Source: an uncultured Massilia sp.
GTDB lineage: Bacteria; Pseudomonadota; Gammaproteobacteria; Burkholderiales; Burkholderiaceae
DNA length: 64,000 bases
Assembly (NCBI GenBank): GCA_946481275.1
Contig: CAMLMV010000031.1
Coordinates: 11,737 to 75,736 of the forward strand
Direction of reading: 5' to 3'
The stretch's first letter is position 1. The number at the start of each line of letters is the position of its first letter. Positions 1-8,682 of the stretch are shown here, piece by piece. Below the pieces are notes generated by a model, which did not search any database, was not told where the DNA came from, and saw only the letters and a list, made by a program, of their open reading frames with translations. A program made the translations under genes and the position numbers.

Positions 1-816
1 TTCGGCGAACACTCCCTGTTCGACGTCACGCGCGAGGACGAGCGCAACACGACGCTCTGCATCCGCAACGTCGTCCCCGCGCCCTTCCTCGGCCCGCGCT
101 TCGCCTATGCCCATTCGACGACGCTGTTTTCCGCGACCCTGAGCCCATGGCATTATTTCGCCGACCTGCTCGGCATGCCCGAGGACACGGCGTGGATCGA
201 CGTCGATTCGCCGTTCACCGCGAGCCAGCTGGACGTGCATGTCGCGCACGGCATCTCGACCCGCTACCAGGCGCGCGCCGGCTCGCTCGCGCCGATCGCG
301 GCCCTGATGGCGGACCAGTACCACGACAAGCCCGGCAACTACCTCGCGTTCTTTTCCAGCTTCGACTACCTGCAGCAGGTCGCGGACCGCTTCGAGCGCG
401 ACCATCCGGACATTCCCGTGTGGAGACAGGCGCGCCGCATGAGCGAGCCGGAACGGGCGGATTTCCTCGCGCGCTTCGTCGCGGGCGGCCGCGGCATCGG
501 CTTCGCGGTGCTGGGCGGCTCGTTCGGCGAGGGCGTCGACCTGCCCGGCGAGCGCCTCATCGGCGCGTTCGTCGCGACCCTGGGCCTGCCGCAGCTGAAC
601 CCCGTCAACGAGCAGCTGCGCCAGCGCATGCAATCGATGTTCGGTGCCGGCTACGACTACACCTATCTCTATCCCGGCATGCAGAAGGTCGTGCAGGCGG
701 CCGGCCGCGTGATCCGCACGGAGCAGGACCGCGGCGTCGTGTGGCTCATCGACGACCGCTTCGCGCGGCCCGAAGTGCAGGCGCTGCTGCCCGCGTGGTG
801 GCATGTCAGCGCATGA
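1..816 (+). CDS. ATP-dependent DNA helicase, DinG/Rad3 (YoaA) type, C-terminal part
   Basis: The reading frame is open from the first base of the window, so the N-terminus lies outside it. The visible 271 residues match the second RecA-like domain (HELICc2) of Rad3/XPD-related helicases. Early on, HSTTLFSATLSPW is the SATL motif. FAVLGGSFGEGVDLPGE is the family's motif V region. VVQAAGRVIRTEQDRGVV is motif VI (QaaGRxIR). These enzymes are 5'-3' helicases with an Fe-S cluster in the N-terminal half, which cannot be checked here. The last 11 bases overlap the 3' end of the convergent response regulator gene. DinG versus YoaA cannot be decided without the N-terminus. Confidence 0.9.
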   Translation, partial: FGEHSLFDVTREDERNTTLCIRNVVPAPFLGPRFAYAHSTTLFSATLSPWHYFADLLGMPEDTAWIDVDSPFTASQLDVHVAHGISTRYQARAGSLAPIAALMADQYHDKPGNYLAFFSSFDYLQQVADRFERDHPDIPVWRQARRMSEPERADFLARFVAGGRGIGFAVLGGSFGEGVDLPGERLIGAFVATLGLPQLNPVNEQLRQRMQSMFGAGYDYTYLYPGMQKVVQAAGRVIRTEQDRGVVWLIDDRFARPEVQALLPAWWHVSA

Positions 817-1567
817 GATCGCGCACCTTCTGATAACCGCTGCGGCTGATCGGAATGCGCGCACCGGACTTCAGCACCGCGCAGTGGCCGTCCTTGCCCG
901 TCGGTTCGATACGCGCGATGGTGCCCAGGTTGACGATGTACGACCGGTGCACGCGCAGGAAGGCCTGCGGATCCAGCTGGCTTTCCAGTTCGGCCATGCG
1001 CTGGTTCTTCAGCCACTGGCGGCCTTCGGAACAGATGGCCACGTAATCGTCCTGGGCCTCGATGTAGTCGATGCGCGCGACGGGAATCACCTGCACGCGC
1101 GCGCCGTCGCGGATCAGGATACGTTCAAGCGGCTGGTGGCGCGCCTGCGCATCGCTCACGAGCGCGCGCATCGTCGACTCCCCCTGGGTCGCCGCCGCGG
1201 GCGCAATAGAGAAAGAGGCACGGCGTTCGCGCGCGTGCGCGAGGGCCTGCGCGAGGCGCTCGCGCGTGAACGGTTTCAGGAGGTAGTCGAGCGCATGGAC
1301 GTCGAAGGCGCGCAGCGCGAACTGGTCGTACGCGGTCACGAACACGTAGTGCGTCTTCGCGCCGGCCAGTTCGACGACTTCGAAGCCGTCCAGCTTGGGC
1401 ATCTGGATGTCGAGGAACACGAGATCGGGCGCCAGCTCCGCGATCGCCTTCACGGCCTCGAAGCCATTGGCGCATTCGCCGACGATCTCCACGTCGGGGT
1501 GTAGCCCCAGATGCTCGCGCAGCACGGCGCGCGCCAGGGGTTCGTCGTCCACGATGATCACGCGCAT
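806..1567 (-). CDS. LytTR-family response regulator (LytR/AlgR type)
   Basis: This 253-aa protein has a receiver domain and a LytTR DNA-binding domain. The receiver shows the acidic pair DD at residues 7-8, phospho-acceptor Asp53 (in VFLDIQMPK) and Lys98 (LLKPF). The LytTR domain runs from about residue 150 to the end, with FLRVHRSYIVNL typical of the family. It should bind paired direct repeats in target promoters after phosphorylation. The partner is the histidine kinase directly upstream, whose stop is 3 bases before this start; the two are surely co-transcribed. What the pair regulates is not shown by the sequence. The upstream LiaF-like genes suggest envelope or cell-wall stress. Confidence 0.93.
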   Translation of the reverse strand: MRVIIVDDEPLARAVLREHLGLHPDVEIVGECANGFEAVKAIAELAPDLVFLDIQMPKLDGFEVVELAGAKTHYVFVTAYDQFALRAFDVHALDYLLKPFTRERLAQALAHARERRASFSIAPAAATQGESTMRALVSDAQARHQPLERILIRDGARVQVIPVARIDYIEAQDDYVAICSEGRQWLKNQRMAELESQLDPQAFLRVHRSYIVNLGTIARIEPTGKDGHCAVLKSGARIPISRSGYQKVRDLMR

Positions 1568-1570
1568 GCG

Positions 1571-2671
1571 TCAGATCCTTTCGAGTTCGGGTTGGGGTTC
1601 ATCAGCCGTCACCGCCGGCAGTGCCAGCTCCACGATGAAGCGGCCATCGCGCCGCGCCCAGTGCGCGCTCGCCTCATGTCCATGGTCCGCCGCGAGGCGC
1701 TGGCGCACGTTGACGAGGCCCAGGCCCGTGCCGCGCGCGGACCCGGCGCCATCGACGCTGTCGGGATCGACGTCGTTCTCCACGCGGATGCGCAGGATCG
1801 ATCCGGCGCGCACCGCCTCGATCCGAACGAGACCCGTCTCGATCATCTGGCCGATGCCGTGCTTGATCGCATTTTCCACGAGCGGCTGCAGCAGCATCGG
1901 CGCCAGCAGGCACTCGCCGGCGGCGGGGTCGATGGCGGCCTCGAAGCGCAGCCGGTCGCCGTAGCGCACCTGCTCGATGGCGACGAAATGCCGCACGAGC
2001 TGCAGCTCCTGGTCGAGCGTCACCTTGCGGTCGGCGCGCAGCCCCAGCGTGTGGCGGAAGAACTCGGCCAGCTGCACGGTCATGGCGCGCGCGGCGGCCG
2101 GGTCGAGCGACGTCAGCGCGCTGATCGAATTCAGGCTGTTGAACAGGAAGTGCGGATCGACCTGGGCACGCAGCATGCGCAGTTCGGCGTCCTGGGCCAT
2201 CAGCTTCATCTCCAGGCGCTGGGTCTCGAGCTGGCGTACGCGCTCGGTCTCGATCAGCAGGTAATTCACGGCGGCGGCCAGGCCGTACAGGATCAGGCCG
2301 AGGCCGAACATCGACGCCAGCACGGGGCCGCTCGCGACGGGCACGTAGCCGTCCGGCCCCAGCGCGGCCAGCAGGCTGTTCCAGATCGCGCCCATGCCGC
2401 TCCACAGCCCGGACACGCAGGCCGCCGTCATGCCGACGCCGGCGGCGATGGCGAGCGGGCGGCGGCGCCCCAGCGGGTACGCGCGGCACACGTAGTAGGC
2501 GGAAAAGCCCGCCGCGTACGCGTACCAGAGCGCCAGCGGCACGGCGAACAGCACGCTCGCGCCCCAGCCCGCCCCGCTGACGGCGAGCATGGCCGCCAGC
2601 AGCAGGCCCAGCATCAGCCAGGCCAGCAGGTAGAGCGCCGTCGCGCGCCAGCTCGCGAAGATGCCGTGCAT
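1571..2671 (-). CDS. LytS/YehU-type sensor histidine kinase
   Basis: This 366-aa membrane kinase has about four hydrophobic segments in residues 10-140, a short coiled linker and a His_kinase (PF06580) domain with phospho-acceptor His174 in VDPHFLFNSLNS. The ATPase part follows with an N-box (LVENAIKHGIG) and a G-box region (GTGLGLVNVRQRL). There is no periplasmic sensing domain, so it probably reads the membrane state or a partner membrane protein. The AAGGGCG ribosome site upstream supports the ATG at 2671. It sits between the LiaF-like gene (11-base gap) and the LytTR regulator (3-base gap). In LiaFSR-type systems the LiaF protein represses the kinase; a similar role here is inference. Confidence 0.92.
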   Translation of the reverse strand: MHGIFASWRATALYLLAWLMLGLLLAAMLAVSGAGWGASVLFAVPLALWYAYAAGFSAYYVCRAYPLGRRRPLAIAAGVGMTAACVSGLWSGMGAIWNSLLAALGPDGYVPVASGPVLASMFGLGLILYGLAAAVNYLLIETERVRQLETQRLEMKLMAQDAELRMLRAQVDPHFLFNSLNSISALTSLDPAAARAMTVQLAEFFRHTLGLRADRKVTLDQELQLVRHFVAIEQVRYGDRLRFEAAIDPAAGECLLAPMLLQPLVENAIKHGIGQMIETGLVRIEAVRAGSILRIRVENDVDPDSVDGAGSARGTGLGLVNVRQRLAADHGHEASAHWARRDGRFIVELALPAVTADEPQPELERI

Positions 2672-2682
2672 TGGCCGCGCCC

Positions 2683-3390
2683 TTAGTTACGCACTTCCAC
2701 GCCGCCCATGATGGCGTAGCCGGTGATGACGAGGCGCTTGCTGGCGTCGGGCGGCCGGGCCGTCTTTTCCGCGAATCCGCCCATCACGGGCGTGCCGTTC
2801 AGGACGACGGTCCAGTCGGGCGGAACCTTGATGTTGATGCCGCCCCAGACCGTGAAGACGTTGATCACGGCTTCCTTGACGATGGACGCATCGCGCAGGT
2901 CGAGCGCGCAGCCGCCCATCACGGCCGTGATCTCGCCGCCGCGGAAGTCCTGCGAACCGACGCGGCGCTCGAAGCCGCCCAGCACGGCGACGATGTCGAC
3001 GACGTTGTCCGGGCCTGCCCCGGCCACGACGTCTTCGCGCGCCACCCGCCCCGGGCCCAGCGAGCGGTACAGCACCAGACCGCCCAGCGCGATCATCACG
3101 AGCGGCCACAACGTACCCCAGCTGATGTAGAAGTAGCCCATGCGGCTGACGATCATCAGGAGGCCGATTGCGATCAGCACGCCGCCCATGTAACTGCTAC
3201 TGCGCCCGCTGCGCGTCCCGTTGCCGAACAGTGCGACACAGCCGGCCACGATGAAGGCGAGCGGCCAGAAACCGATCGCGTGGCGGAAGTTCAGGATGTC
3301 GAGGTTATCGAGCAGGAACAGGACGCCCATGCCCACCACGAGCAGGCCGAGCACGACCTGGCTCGATGCGCGGTTCGTGTTATTTTCCAT
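2683..3390 (-). CDS. LiaF-like membrane protein (DUF5668 plus LiaF C-terminal domain)
   Basis: This is a 235-aa protein. Four hydrophobic segments fill residues 12-110. The C-terminal half is a beta-rich cytosolic domain with repeated glycine motifs (AVLGGFERR, AVMGGCALDLRDA, VWGGINIKVP, PVMGGF, AIMGGVEVR) typical of the cell-wall-active antibiotic response (LiaF/YvqF) C-terminal fold. A longer open frame exists, but ATG at 3390 follows a strong GGGAGGGG site and begins MENNTNR, so I use it. The first 11 bases overlap the upstream small membrane gene, implying translational coupling. Likely role: modulator of the adjacent LytS-type kinase. That role is inferred from the Firmicute LiaF paradigm. 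Confidence 0.88.
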   Translation of the reverse strand: MENNTNRASSQVVLGLLVVGMGVLFLLDNLDILNFRHAIGFWPLAFIVAGCVALFGNGTRSGRSSSYMGGVLIAIGLLMIVSRMGYFYISWGTLWPLVMIALGGLVLYRSLGPGRVAREDVVAGAGPDNVVDIVAVLGGFERRVGSQDFRGGEITAVMGGCALDLRDASIVKEAVINVFTVWGGINIKVPPDWTVVLNGTPVMGGFAEKTARPPDASKRLVITGYAIMGGVEVRN

Positions 3391-3754
3391 GGCCGTCCCC
3401 TCCCTTCTGGCCGAAGCGGCGCTCGGCGATCGGCCGGATCGCCATCGTGATGCCGCTGATGATGATGAACAGGGGCCAGCTGTTGCCGAACGCGAGGCCC
3501 CACAGGCCCTCGAGCACGGCGAACAGCCACAGGCCGATGAACACGGTCCACAGGCCGTTGGAGAATTCGCGGGCGTTCGGGTAGCCGATGGTCTGGTTGA
3601 TGCCCACGACGACCAGCAGCAGCGGCGCATAATGCCACAGTGAGCGGACGTCGAACACATCCATCTGGTCCAGCAGGAAGGCCACGCCCAGTCCCACCAG
3701 GACAAGGCCCCACAACACCTGGCGCCGCAGGTGGTAGGAAGCTTCGCTATTCAT
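3380..3754 (-). CDS. Small DUF5668-type membrane protein
   Basis: This 124-aa protein has about four transmembrane segments and is related to the N-terminal membrane half of the next gene: both share a LLDQMD/LLDNLD-type motif after the first helix. The start at 3754 (MNSEASY) is chosen over an ATG 10 codons upstream because GGAGGAAAC lies just before it. It is the first gene of a four-gene minus-strand unit and overlaps the second by 11 bases. It lacks the beta-rich LiaF C-terminal domain, so it may be a membrane partner or a tandem duplicate. No catalytic motif is visible. Confidence 0.85.
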   Translation of the reverse strand: MNSEASYHLRRQVLWGLVLVGLGVAFLLDQMDVFDVRSLWHYAPLLLVVVGINQTIGYPNAREFSNGLWTVFIGLWLFAVLEGLWGLAFGNSWPLFIIISGITMAIRPIAERRFGQKGGDGHGK

Positions 3755-3871
3755 GTTTCCTCCGTTGTGATCGAATGTCGACACGATAACGGAGGTCGGC
3801 GCGCGGGTGGAAGTGCTTTTCGGCCAACGGCGGCGCCGTGCCGGTGAATGGCGACGTGGGCGGCGAATGGC
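3755..3871 (-). promoter_or_regulatory. Promoter/leader region of the sensing operon
   Basis: This gap lies between the first gene of the LiaF-like/LytS operon and the terminator of the next minus-strand small gene. It contains the GGAGGAAAC ribosome site and must hold the operon promoter. I cannot name confident -35/-10 boxes in this GC-rich stretch. Confidence 0.4.
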
Positions 3872-3904
3872 AAAAGGCCCGCCATGTCGCCATGGCGGGC
3901 CCTT
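3872..3904 (-). terminator. Rho-independent terminator of the 54-aa gene
   Basis: There is a perfect 11-bp stem, GGCCCGCCATG (3876-3886) pairing with CATGGCGGGCC (3891-3901), with a 4-base loop. On the minus strand it is followed by TTTT. It lies 16 bases past the stop of the small gene at 3920-4084. Confidence 0.85.
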
Positions 3905-3919
3905 CGGAAAGCGGATGAA

Positions 3920-4084
3920 TCAGGCCGCGGCTTGCGGACGCTGCCCCTTCTGCTGGTTGCGGTACCTGGCGCGGGCAGCGGCAATCTTGAGGGCTTCGCG
4001 CGCGACGTTCATCTTGTGGATTTCCTCGCGCTCTTTCTTGCCGCGGTGCTGGGCCACGTGTTTGCTGCCGATCTTGGCGGTCAT
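3920..4084 (-). CDS. Small basic hypothetical protein (54 aa)
   Basis: This very basic 54-aa protein starts MTAKIGSKHVAQHRGKK and ends in an Arg/Gln/Ala-rich tail (RARYRNQQKGQRPQAAA). The charge pattern suggests a helical nucleic-acid-binding peptide, but no known domain is recognised. Support for it being a gene: it is followed directly by a strong terminator, and ATG at 4084 is preceded by GAACAGGAGAAGC, a good ribosome site. It lies on the same strand as another 54-aa gene 34 bases upstream; the two may be co-transcribed. Function unknown. Confidence 0.7.
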   Translation of the reverse strand: MTAKIGSKHVAQHRGKKEREEIHKMNVAREALKIAAARARYRNQQKGQRPQAAA

Positions 4085-4118
4085 GATGCTTCTCCTGTTC
4101 GGTGACGGTGAAACTGGT

Positions 4119-4283
4119 CTAGGTGCGGGAGGCGCCGATCCGGTCGTCCGACGGCATCAGCATGCCCCATCCCAGCTGGCGCCGGATTTCTTCCGGCGTC
4201 GGCGGCGGTTTCGGGTCTTTCGAACGCCGCTCGAGGTACTCGCGCACGAGATGCTTGGGGGGGTTCGTCGTCGTCGTGGTCAT
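4119..4283 (-). CDS. Small hypothetical protein (54 aa)
   Basis: This 54-aa protein has a Thr-rich start (MTTTTTNPPKHLVREYLERR), then a proline-rich segment and EEIRRQLGWGMLMPSDDR. A longer open frame exists, but ATG at 4283 follows GGAGGTTGCC, so I use it. No family is recognised. A charged helix followed by a short LGWGML-like motif is all that can be said. It is just upstream of the other 54-aa gene on the same strand. Confidence 0.6.
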   Translation of the reverse strand: MTTTTTNPPKHLVREYLERRSKDPKPPPTPEEIRRQLGWGMLMPSDDRIGASRT

Positions 4284-4536
4284 GGCAACCTCCGCTTCCG
4301 TGGAAGCCGGCGCGTTCGCCGCCGGCCTCGAAATTGGTGCCGGTCCTCGAGGCGACCGGCTGACCTGTCGAGGTGGTTGGCCGCCTGCGGAAGATCGCTG
4401 GGGCCTCACTCGACGCCTCCATCGTAGCGAGTCCAGCGGGGTCGCAACCGTTAGATGCCGCACACTGTGCGTCCCCATGAGTTCCAGTCCTACAGGCCAT
4501 CTTCAAAGAGACCTACGTGGCAGCGAAAAATGCAAT

Positions 4537-4560
4537 AAAAAAGGGGGCCGCAGCCCCCTT
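4537..4560 (-). terminator. Rho-independent terminator of the TonB-dependent receptor gene
   Basis: On the minus strand AAGGGGGCTGCGGCCCCCTT is followed by TTTTATT, giving a GGGGGC/GCCCCC stem with a tight loop and a T-run. It lies about 20 bases after the receptor stop codon. Confidence 0.85.
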
Positions 4561-4578
4561 GCATTGCCGCCGACGACG

Positions 4579-7527
4579 TCAGAAACGGTATTTCAGGTTC
4601 ACGTAGAACTGGCGGCCGCTGACGTCAAGCTTCTGCTGTTCCTCCTCGCTGTAACGGTAGTAGGCACGCTTCACGTTGGTCAGGTTCGTCGCGTCGAACG
4701 TGAGGAGCAGGTTGGACGCGAGGTTGACGCTCGCGTTGAAGGCGAGCGTCGTCACCGGCGCGGCCATCGTGGGCGCGGTCGGCATCAGCACGCCGTTGAC
4801 GCTGTACAGGCCCTGGCTGTTGGCCGTCGGTGCCGGCGCCGTGGAGCTGTTCACGTACTCGCTGCGGTAGTTCGCGACGAGGCGCAGCGACACCTTGTCG
4901 TTCTCGAAATAGCCGCCCAGGTTCGCGGCCCATTCGGACGCGCCGACCATCGGCCGGCCGTCGTCGACCTTCGTGTGCGCGCGGCTGATGTTGCTCGTGA
5001 AGCCGAAGCCCGTCGTGCCGAGCGGCTGCTCGTACGACAGTTCGAGGCCGGCGATGTGCGCGCCCTGCTGCTCCGACGTCTGGACCGTGTACGTCTTCAT
5101 CGCCTGCGCCGCCGAATCCCACAGGTCGATCGTGGCGCCGCCCGTGGTGCCGGTCTTCGCATAGCCCTGGATGCGCGAGTAGAACAGGTCCACGCCCACC
5201 ATCGAGCGGCGCCCGAAATACCAGGCCCACGACGCATCGAGGTTGTCCGCCGTGAGCGGCTTGATGCCCGGGTTCGGTCCCGTCACCCGGCAGCCCTGCG
5301 CATCGCACGTCGGCGAGCCGAAGCCGGCGCCGAGCAGGTTGTAGTTCTGGCGTCCCACCGTGCGGCTCGCGCCGAAGCGCAGGATCTGGTCCTTCGTCAG
5401 CTCGTAGCGCACGTTCATGCTGGGCAGCCAGTTGTTGAAGCGGCGGTCCGTCTTGATGAAGTAATAGGTGTTGCCCGTGTTGTTCTTGAAGGGCTCGTTG
5501 TCGTAGACCGGCTGCAGGTCGCCCGAGGTCGTGATCGCATCCGGATAGGCCGCGCACGGAATCGCCGGCTGGCCGGGCGCCGCGCGCAGGCAGACCCCGG
5601 CCGGGATCGGCGTCGGGATGTCGGCGTTGATACGCGTCTGCACGAAGCGCAGACCCACGTTGCCGGACCAGCGCTCGCCTTCCAGGTTGGCCATCACATA
5701 CGCCGCGCCCTGGCGTTCGCGCATGTGCAGTTCGGACGCGATGCGGCGCTCGTACTGGTCGCTCGTTGCCTTCGTCGCGCCCTGGAAGTACGCCATCAGC
5801 ACGGCCGGGTCGAACGTGTAGCCCGTATTGTCCCAGCCGGCCGGCCCGTCGAGATCCGCGCCGAAGTCGGATGGCCAGGGAATCGTGCCGGTCGGCGCGC
5901 CGATCGTGATGTCGCGGTTGTGGTACGCCGGGTAGCGGCGCGCGCTGTCGCGGTGGTGGTCGGCGTAGCGCACGCCGCCTTCGACCGACTGGATCCAGCC
6001 CTTGTCGACGCGCCATTCGCCGTCGACCTGGCCGCTCGTCTCGCGGTCCGTCGTCTTGAGGCCCGAGATCGTACGAACCACGAGCTGGTCCGGCCTGACG
6101 CCGGTGCCGTAGTACTTCACGTACGGCGCGTTGTCGACGCCGGCCAGCGCATACGACACGCCGGTGCCGAAGCTGGCGTACGTCAGGCCCTGGTCGTAGT
6201 CCGTCTTGCCGACGCCGCGCGTCGTCGACAGCAGCGTCTTCAGGGTCAGGTCGGGGTTCACGCGCCACTTGCCGTCCAGGTCGAGGAACGAACTGGTGGC
6301 GCGCGCGCCCTGGCGATAAAAGCCTTCCGAATTGCCGATGTACTGGGGCGGCGTCCCGTCGGGGAACATGATGTCGGCGCTTTTCAGCACGCGCAGCTGG
6401 TCGCCGTACATCGTCGTCTCGGTGACGATGACGGGATTGCGGATCGATGCGAACACCTGCTGGCCCTGGGCGCCCGCCGTGTTCGGCGCGGTCGCGCCGG
6501 TGGCGCCGTCGGCCAGCGACGCTTTACCGAGCAGCATGCTGTAGATGGCGCCGGCCTTCAGGCGGCCGTAGTTCGGCGCCTTCAGCGTGGACGTAAAACC
6601 CGTCACGGTGACGTCGACGTCCTGGTTCGGCCTGAACTCCAGCGAGAACATGCCGCCCTTGCGGTCGCGCACGCCCTCGACGAATTCCGTGCTCATCGAA
6701 CCGGGCAGGCGCACCCCGTTCAGGTCCGCGGCCTTGTAGCCGCTGCCGGCCAGCGAGGCGTCCGTGATGCCCTTCATGGTGGTCGTGTTGATGACGTCCC
6801 AACCGCTGCTCGTGCCGTACGCGAGGCGCGACGCGGAGTCGCGGCGGATGTAGCGTTTTTCCGCGAAGCCCTGCAGGATGAAGCCGAACGTGCCCGCCTC
6901 GTTCTTCCAGTTGACGGAGGCGTTCAGGTCGGGCGCCGTCTTGCCCGGCAGGGTCGCGTAGCTGGCGCCCACGCTGGCCACGCCCGACAGGCGCTCCTTC
7001 TGCGCCAGGGGTTTGCGCGTCGTGACGTTGATGGTGCCCGCGAGGCCGCCATCGACGATGTTCGCCAGCGACGTCTTGTACACGATGGCCTGGTTCAGCA
7101 CCGACGACGGCATCAGCGACAGGCTCGTGGACCGGCTGCTCGACGCCTGGTCGGCGATGTACCAGTCGCCGCTGCTGACGGTATGGCCGTTGAACACGAT
7201 CAGCGACATGTCCGGATTGGTGCCGCGCATCGCCACCTTTTCCGCCTCGTCGTAGTCGGTGCGCACCGCCACGCCGGGCAGGCGCTGCAGCGAATCGGCC
7301 AGGTTCTTGTCCGGCATCTTGCCCACGTCCTCGGCGGTGATCACTTCGACGTTGGCGGTGGCGTCGCGCTTGACGGCCAGCGACTTCGCCATCGACGCGC
7401 GGATGCCCGTCACTTCGACCGTCTGCATCTGCGTGCTGCCTGCGCCATCCTGGGCCAGCGCGGGCGCGCCCGCCACGCCCAGCCATGCCAATGCGACAGC
7501 GGCCGCGAGCGGCTTCTGCTTCAACAT
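4579..7527 (-). CDS. TonB-dependent outer-membrane receptor (Xanthomonas/Caulobacter class)
   Basis: A 982-aa receptor with a signal peptide (MLKQKPLAAAVALAWLGVAG then APALAQ), a plug domain from about residue 40 (VEVTGIRASMAKSL, then AEDVGKMPDKNLADSLQRLPGV) and a 22-strand barrel ending in an aromatic residue (VNLKYRF). The plug features NLADSLQRLPGVAV and GGLAGTINVTTRKP are those of the large TIGR01782-like receptor class, often used for carbohydrate or complex-substrate uptake. The start at 7527 is chosen because GAGGAGAG lies just upstream; a longer frame would bury the signal peptide. No periplasmic or inner-membrane transporter is adjacent, so the substrate is unknown. A partial Fur-like sequence lies upstream. 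Confidence 0.93.
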   Translation of the reverse strand: MLKQKPLAAAVALAWLGVAGAPALAQDGAGSTQMQTVEVTGIRASMAKSLAVKRDATANVEVITAEDVGKMPDKNLADSLQRLPGVAVRTDYDEAEKVAMRGTNPDMSLIVFNGHTVSSGDWYIADQASSSRSTSLSLMPSSVLNQAIVYKTSLANIVDGGLAGTINVTTRKPLAQKERLSGVASVGASYATLPGKTAPDLNASVNWKNEAGTFGFILQGFAEKRYIRRDSASRLAYGTSSGWDVINTTTMKGITDASLAGSGYKAADLNGVRLPGSMSTEFVEGVRDRKGGMFSLEFRPNQDVDVTVTGFTSTLKAPNYGRLKAGAIYSMLLGKASLADGATGATAPNTAGAQGQQVFASIRNPVIVTETTMYGDQLRVLKSADIMFPDGTPPQYIGNSEGFYRQGARATSSFLDLDGKWRVNPDLTLKTLLSTTRGVGKTDYDQGLTYASFGTGVSYALAGVDNAPYVKYYGTGVRPDQLVVRTISGLKTTDRETSGQVDGEWRVDKGWIQSVEGGVRYADHHRDSARRYPAYHNRDITIGAPTGTIPWPSDFGADLDGPAGWDNTGYTFDPAVLMAYFQGATKATSDQYERRIASELHMRERQGAAYVMANLEGERWSGNVGLRFVQTRINADIPTPIPAGVCLRAAPGQPAIPCAAYPDAITTSGDLQPVYDNEPFKNNTGNTYYFIKTDRRFNNWLPSMNVRYELTKDQILRFGASRTVGRQNYNLLGAGFGSPTCDAQGCRVTGPNPGIKPLTADNLDASWAWYFGRRSMVGVDLFYSRIQGYAKTGTTGGATIDLWDSAAQAMKTYTVQTSEQQGAHIAGLELSYEQPLGTTGFGFTSNISRAHTKVDDGRPMVGASEWAANLGGYFENDKVSLRLVANYRSEYVNSSTAPAPTANSQGLYSVNGVLMPTAPTMAAPVTTLAFNASVNLASNLLLTFDATNLTNVKRAYYRYSEEEQQKLDVSGRQFYVNLKYRF

Positions 7528-7604
7528 ATCTCTCTCCTCTGTTGTCATCGCCGGGGCCGGTGTTTCCCGGTCTCGCGCCAGTATTGACGATGACAAAGTG
7601 GTTG

Positions 7605-7623
7605 GATAATGATTACTGTTGCA
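7605..7623. promoter_or_regulatory. Possible Fur-box half site upstream of the receptor gene
   Basis: GATAATGATTACTGTTGC matches the first nine bases of the Fur consensus (GATAATGAT) exactly, but the second half is poor. It sits about 80 bases upstream of the receptor start, in the divergent region shared with the DUF1460 gene. Weak evidence. Confidence 0.25.
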
Positions 7624-7719
7624 GAATGTATAACTTAAAGGAATGCGTGGCCTGCCATTTTCTTTTTGACGGCACCGTCCGGCCGGGTTAGCGTAGCGTT
7701 TTATTCAACGAGACCCGCC

Positions 7720-8682
7720 ATGCGTCCTGTCCGCGCGCTCCCCGCGCTCCTGTTCTCCACGCTCGTTGCCGGCTGCGCGACCCCGCCGGCCACGCCGCCC
7801 GCCGCGCCGGTCGCCGCCACGGAGCCGCTCGAGACAATCCTGGGCAAGCCACTGTTCCGCATGCATCCCGTCGAGGCGGGCCGCTACATCGCGTGGGTGC
7901 ACGAGGCCGAGCCCGACCTGCGCAAGCGCATCGCCGCGATCGGCCGCAAGAACCTCGGCCAGCCGTATCGCCTGAACCTGCTGGGCGAATTTCCGTACCA
8001 GGTCCATGACGACCTGCCGATGTTCAGCCTGGACCACAGCGACTGCGTCGTGTTCGCGGAGCACACGTATGCGATGGCCCTGTCGCAATCGTGGGAAGAG
8101 TTTTTCTGGATGCTGCAGCGGATCCGCTACCGCGACGGCATCATCGGCGTGGCCACGCGCAACCACTACACGGAGATGGACTGGAACGTGGCGAACCGCT
8201 GGCTCGTCACGGACGTCAGCGCCGACCTCACGGGCCCTGACGGCCCCGCGTACACGATGACGATCGACCGCGCCCGCTTCCTCAAGACGCGCCACCACAC
8301 GGACGCCAGCATCCCCGTCGAGACGAGCCGCCAGGCCTACGTGCCGAAAGACCGCGTGGCGGCCGTCGCGAGCCAGTTGCGCGAAGGGGATCTCGTCAAC
8401 GTGATCTCGACGCGCGACGGCCAGTACTGGGCCTCGCACGTGGGCCTCGTCGTGCTGGGGCCCGACGGGGAGCGCCACTTCCTTCACTCCTCCGAGCCGC
8501 AGGTGCGCGAAGAAACGTTCGAGTCTTACATCGCCCGCGCCGCCGCGCGCGAAGAACGCAACCGCCAGGCGGGCAAGAACGGCCAGGTGCTGGCCGGCTT
8601 CAAATTCCTGCGCCTGAACGACGACATCGTCGTCCCGCCGATGGCACCGCAGCCCCGACCGGGCCATCCGGCCGGCGCCTGA
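7720..8682 (+). CDS. DUF1460 lipoprotein, predicted NlpC/P60-fold amidase
   Basis: This 320-aa protein begins with a lipoprotein signal (LLFSTLVAGC, lipidated Cys19) and a Pro/Ala-rich linker. The body matches DUF1460 (PF07313), an N-acetylmuramoyl-L-alanine amidase-like NlpC/P60 fold. The predicted nucleophile is Cys109 in DHSDCVVF and the likely His is His240 in WASHVGLV. Known family members cleave cell-wall fragments. Here it should act on peptidoglycan from the periplasmic face of a membrane. ATG at 7720 is used because it gives a clean lipoprotein signal; an upstream in-frame start would add 18 residues without a signal. It is monocistronic and diverges from the receptor gene. Confidence 0.85.
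   Translation: MRPVRALPALLFSTLVAGCATPPATPPAAPVAATEPLETILGKPLFRMHPVEAGRYIAWVHEAEPDLRKRIAAIGRKNLGQPYRLNLLGEFPYQVHDDLPMFSLDHSDCVVFAEHTYAMALSQSWEEFFWMLQRIRYRDGIIGVATRNHYTEMDWNVANRWLVTDVSADLTGPDGPAYTMTIDRARFLKTRHHTDASIPVETSRQAYVPKDRVAAVASQLREGDLVNVISTRDGQYWASHVGLVVLGPDGERHFLHSSEPQVREETFESYIARAAAREERNRQAGKNGQVLAGFKFLRLNDDIVVPPMAPQPRPGHPAGA

Noticed and set aside
4123..7587. 1154-codon open frame opposite the TonB-dependent receptor
   Set aside because: It is an antisense shadow of the receptor in high-GC DNA, rich in Arg/Ala/His/Val, with no domain.
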